Origin: Agapanthus africanus
Lineage: Eukaryota; Streptophyta; Magnoliopsida; Asparagales; Amaryllidaceae
Length of the DNA stretch: 64,000 bases
Direction of reading: 5' to 3'
Assembly (NCBI GenBank): GCA_030015575.1
Contig: CM057344.1
Location: 595,704,410-595,768,409, forward strand
Shown: in pieces, positions 60,679 through 64,000 of the stretch
How the letters are laid out: each line of letters opens with the position of its first letter
Numbering within the stretch: position 1 is the stretch's first letter
The notes under the pieces: generated by a model
What the model was told of the DNA's origin: nothing
The model's input: only the letters and a program-made list of their open reading frames with translations
The model's database searches: none
Translations under genes and position numbers: made by a program

Positions 60679-63610
60679 ATGTCACGCCTTAATCAAGATA
60701 ATAATATAGATGTATTGACCGAACCCGCTTGTTATACTGAGTTGGGGAACGTTGGTCCCGCTCCAACTTATAATTGTTATAAGACCGAGCAGGAAATAGG
60801 GGATTACCAGGATTCCCGTGCCGCCCAAACGAAAAAAGTGCATCATGATGCATCTTTTTTGGGTGTGTTCATTACCGAGAACCATTTCTCAGTATCCTCT
60901 ATGTCCTGGGTATGAGATACCGGATCAGGATCCCATATATGTAATCTGTTACATGGGCTACAGATAGGTAGAGAACTGAGAATGGGTGATAAGTTTTAGG
61001 AGTTAGAAACGGTGCAATTTTTGCAGCCAAAGTCGTTGGTGGTTATCACCCTGTATTATCAAATACATTGATTCTGAACGAATGTTATTAGATACCGAAC
61101 CTGATATACAACATCATATCAATCTCTTTATTTACTAAAGAAGGATATAATATTTTATTGTTGGATAATGTTTTGAACATTTCCTATATCAAAAGTTGAT
61201 CGGTTCAGGCACGTTATCTAATGGCATATACGTTCTAAATCAAACTACAATTCTTAACGTACAGAACACACACAAGAGGAAGAGTTCAGAAATGAACGAA
61301 TCCTTCTTGAGGCATTGTAGACTAGGTCATATCAATGCGACCCGACTAGCTAAGTTACATTATGATGCATATTTAAATCAGTTTGAATCTACATCTTGTG
61401 AAACTTGCCAGCCATGTCACAAAGATAAAATGACCATAGCTCCGTTTACTGGAAACAGAGAAAGAGTTAATGAACTCTTGGGATTGATACATGATGATGT
61501 ATGTAGGTCCCCTGTCTACACATGCCAGGACTGGTTCTTTGTACTTCATTACATTCACTGATGGTCTCTCAAGATTCGGACATATGTTCCTGTTGAAACA
61601 CAAGTCTGAACCTTTTTGAGAAATTCAATTAATATAAGTCAGAAGTAGAGAACCAAAACGGGTATAAGTATTATGTCCTTTGATATGATCAGGGAGGAGA
61701 ATACTTGAGCATGGGATTCTTGGACTATTCAAAAGGAGAATGAGATTCTCTCTCAGTATTACTCCTCCGTATACACCACAGCACAACGGTGTATCGGGGC
61801 GGAGCAATCGCACCCTATTAGATATGGTGCGCTCTATGATGAGTACTACTGAGTTGCCTATTTCCTTTTTGGGAATTATGCACTTGAGAAGTTGCATACC
61901 TATTGAATAGGATTCCAACCAAATCAGGTGCCTACCACTCCATATGAGATATGGTATGGGAAGAGCCCATCTCTTAAGTAAGTTAAGATTTAGGGTTGTC
62001 CGGCCTATGTCAAAAGCAAAATCCGGACAAGCTCGAGGCAAGGTCAGTTCTGTGGAAGTTTGTTGGATATCCCAAGCATTCGCAAGGGAATATCTTCTAC
62101 CGCACCGAGGAACAAAAGGTGTTTTATTTCTCGGCATGACCACCTTTTTAGAAAAGGAATTTATTTTGGAAACAAATTTGTGGTCATGAGGTAGAACTGG
62201 AATAAGTTCCAGCTATACAAACTACAGCTGATGATTTGGTAGAACCGGAGGATTCAATAGCTTCCGACGAACCTCAGCCTCTCCGCCGATCTGGTAGGGT
62301 TCCTCATCCGCCTGAGAGATACTTCGGTTTTCTCAATGACAGTGGGAGCGAGGATTGCATCATGGGATGATGACCCAACTAGTTTCGAGCAGGCCATCAA
62401 GAGTGGGGACTCTGTAAGAATGGCTGGATGCTAAGCGATCTGAGATGGAATCCATATACACCAACAAAGTATGGACTTTTGTTGCTTTATCTGAAGGGTT
62501 AAATCCCCATCAGGAGCAAGTATATCTTGAGAAGATTACTTGGTGTAGATGGAAAAGTTGAGTCTTTCAAAGCTAGACTTGTTGTAAAAGGTTCTCGTCA
62601 TCGATCATGTGTGGTTTATGATGAAACCTTTTCTCCGGTGGCTATGCTTAAGTCCATCCGGATCTTACTTGCCATTGCTACATACCATGACTACGATATT
62701 TGGCGGTTGGGTGTCATGACTGCTTTTCTAAATAGTGATTTAGAAGTGAGCGTCTATAAGCACACAGCCAGATAGCTTCGTAGACAGTGGGAGCAGCGGA
62801 AACGTGTGCAAGTTGCTTTACGGGTTAAAGAAGGCATCACGGAGTTGGAACATCTGTTTTGATGTGGTAGCGTTTGACTTCATCAAAATGGTAGATGAAA
62901 CTTGTATATACAGCAAGGTAGTAGAGAGTAAGGCGGTCTTCCTCGTATTGTACGTGGATGACATACTCTTGATAGGAAAGGAGTTTCCTATGCTACACTC
63001 GGTGAATCTCCTCTTATCACAAGGATTCTCCATATAGGATCAATGTGATACCTCCTAAATCCTAGGTTTTTGGATCTATGAGATAGATCTAAGTGGATGT
63101 TAGGATTCTCACTAGGTGTAGTGAGATGGTATCAATCGATCCTGGGGAGAATCACTGGATAGCTTCCAGGGTGGTAAGGTCGACTGAATGTCAGTCACAG
63201 GCATTGTCTTACCCTCAGTAGAGGGACGGTATGTTGGAAGTGTTCCAAGCTAGATATCGTAGCTAACTAGATGATAAAGACTGGATATATCGCTACCAAA
63301 GATGCTACCAAAGAGGCAGTCTGGGTGTATATTAGTTCATGAGATGAACTTCGTTCCTACCATTGTGTGACAATGGAGTTGTGGCTTATGCCTAGGAACC
63401 CCCGTCCCATCAGTGACCCAGACATATTCTAAGGAAGTATCACCTGATCATGGAGATGGTTGATCTCCAGGGAGATCGAGGTTAGGAGAGTAGACTCAGA
63501 GGACAACACGACGGATCCACTCACAAAGGTTTTTTCCCAAGAGAGACTTTTATAGGATGGTTGAGTATGGGATACTACAACCACTGCTGGATGTTGGGTA
63601 TTGGATACTA
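60679..63610 (+). pseudogene. B1 copia pol, heavily decayed
   Basis: Homologous throughout to B2/B3 pol but broken by many stops and frameshifts. Recognisable pieces: an N-terminus at 60679-60915 beginning at ATG (MSRLNQDNN) and ending in a stop just where protease LDTGSG should start; a pre-integrase zinc region at 61196-61561 ([15 protein letters not shown], then C-x2-C); integrase and hinge traces at 61620-62350; RT pieces at 62527-62775 and 62804-63037, the latter with YVDDILLIG; RNase H and tail traces to 63610. No gag domain precedes it. It cannot supply working enzymes. Confidence 0.85.
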
Positions 63611-63629
63611 CAACAGATGGCCCTAGTGC

Positions 63630-63640
63630 AAGTGGGAAAT
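63630..63640 (+). other. B1 polypurine tract
   Basis: AAGTGGGAAAT directly before the 3' LTR, one base different from the tract of A1, A2 and B3. Confidence 0.8.
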
Positions 63641-64000
63641 TGTTAGTTATATGTATGCCCTAGAGGCCATTATTGTACATATGATGTATATTATAGTGGA
63701 TGCTTGGACATACATAGGGAGGACTTTCTTGCTCGACATGATAGTATGCTATCTTTTTACTCTTTATCTTAACATGTATATTGATTGTCTCTCTGTTACA
63801 TGTTGATAAAGCCCTTAGGATGTTTACTTGATTACCTGAATTATGATGCAGATCATACTAGTGGGACAAAGGTAGTTCGTGAGTACATCCTTTAATGTCT
63901 CTAGTCGTATTTGTATCGAGACGAGGCATCGATATACCAGAGTAGACTAGCGTATAGCTTCTCGACCCATGTAGATGGGCGATGGATGATCCCATATCCA
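63641..64000 (+). repeat. B1 3' LTR, cut by the window end
   Basis: First 360 bases of the LTR, TGTTAGTTATATG onward; aligns without gaps to 24142-24501 with about 13 differences by eye. Confidence 0.92.

Larger units (their letters stand above)
24142..64000 (+). mobile_element. B1: old copia element, split by B2, truncated by window end
   Basis: Starts TGTTAGTTATATG at 24142. Its own sequence is 24142-27058 and 58298-64000; the middle is B2 with its nested elements. The 5' LTR is 2,182 bp and the first 360 bases of the 3' LTR are visible. About 13 of those 360 differ (about 3.6%), so B1 is clearly older than the others, as nesting requires. Same primer site, leader and pol type as B2 and B3. 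The flank AAGGG at 24137-24141 should recur after the 3' LTR. Confidence 0.9.

Overview
The window looks like plant nuclear heterochromatin. All 64 kb can be assigned to LTR retrotransposons nested inside one another. I see no host gene, rRNA, tRNA, bacterial operon or CRISPR array. The families present are Ty1/copia pol (PR-IN-RT-RH, YVDD), a Ty3/gypsy chromovirus with a C-terminal chromodomain, and an Athila-like gag. All recognised primer binding sites match the 3' end of plant initiator tRNA-Met. This points to a flowering plant with a retrotransposon-rich genome; the species cannot be named from this.

Layout, with boundaries set by terminal TG..CA, long terminal repeats and 5-bp target-site duplications. 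The outermost sequence is a decayed Athila-like gag, called H, seen only at 1-65, 10194-10399 and 22708-24141; its ends lie outside the window. Three elements sit in it: A1 (66-10188), G1 (10400-22702) and B1 (24142 to beyond 64000). B1 is split by B2 (27059-58292, minus strand). B2 is split by A2 (33151-43444) and by B3 (47170-57772). A2 and B3 are therefore four levels deep. Mismatches counted by eye between paired LTRs are about 0.7-1% for A1, G1, B2, A2 and B3, and about 3.6% over the 360 visible bases for B1, which agrees with the nesting order.

Coding content. G1 carries one gag-pol polyprotein that looks complete apart from a one-base frameshift in integrase. B2 carries the only uninterrupted copia pol (about 1069 aa). 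B3 has the same pol with a lost start codon and one nonsense codon. B1 pol is heavily decayed. A1 and A2 carry only a degenerate trace of the same pol, yet have near-identical LTRs, so they behave as a non-autonomous family. None of the five copia elements has a recognisable gag between the primer site and pol.

The most unusual signal is in the roughly 2.3-2.9 kb non-coding leaders of the five copia elements. Each holds the same ordered series of inverted repeats with compensatory changes between elements: a GC-rich hairpin just after the primer site (different in B1), a nested CCGTTAG/CTAACGG structure, a duplicated three-hairpin module, a GGTTTT/AAAACC hairpin, three stem-loops whose apical loops are nearly identical within an element but differ between elements, an ATTTCA/TGAAAT hairpin, and a branch-point-like, pyrimidine-rich, AG sequence directly before pol. 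This suggests a structured RNA shared by autonomous and parasitic relatives, with an element-specific triple loop as a possible recognition tag. No folding or database search was run.
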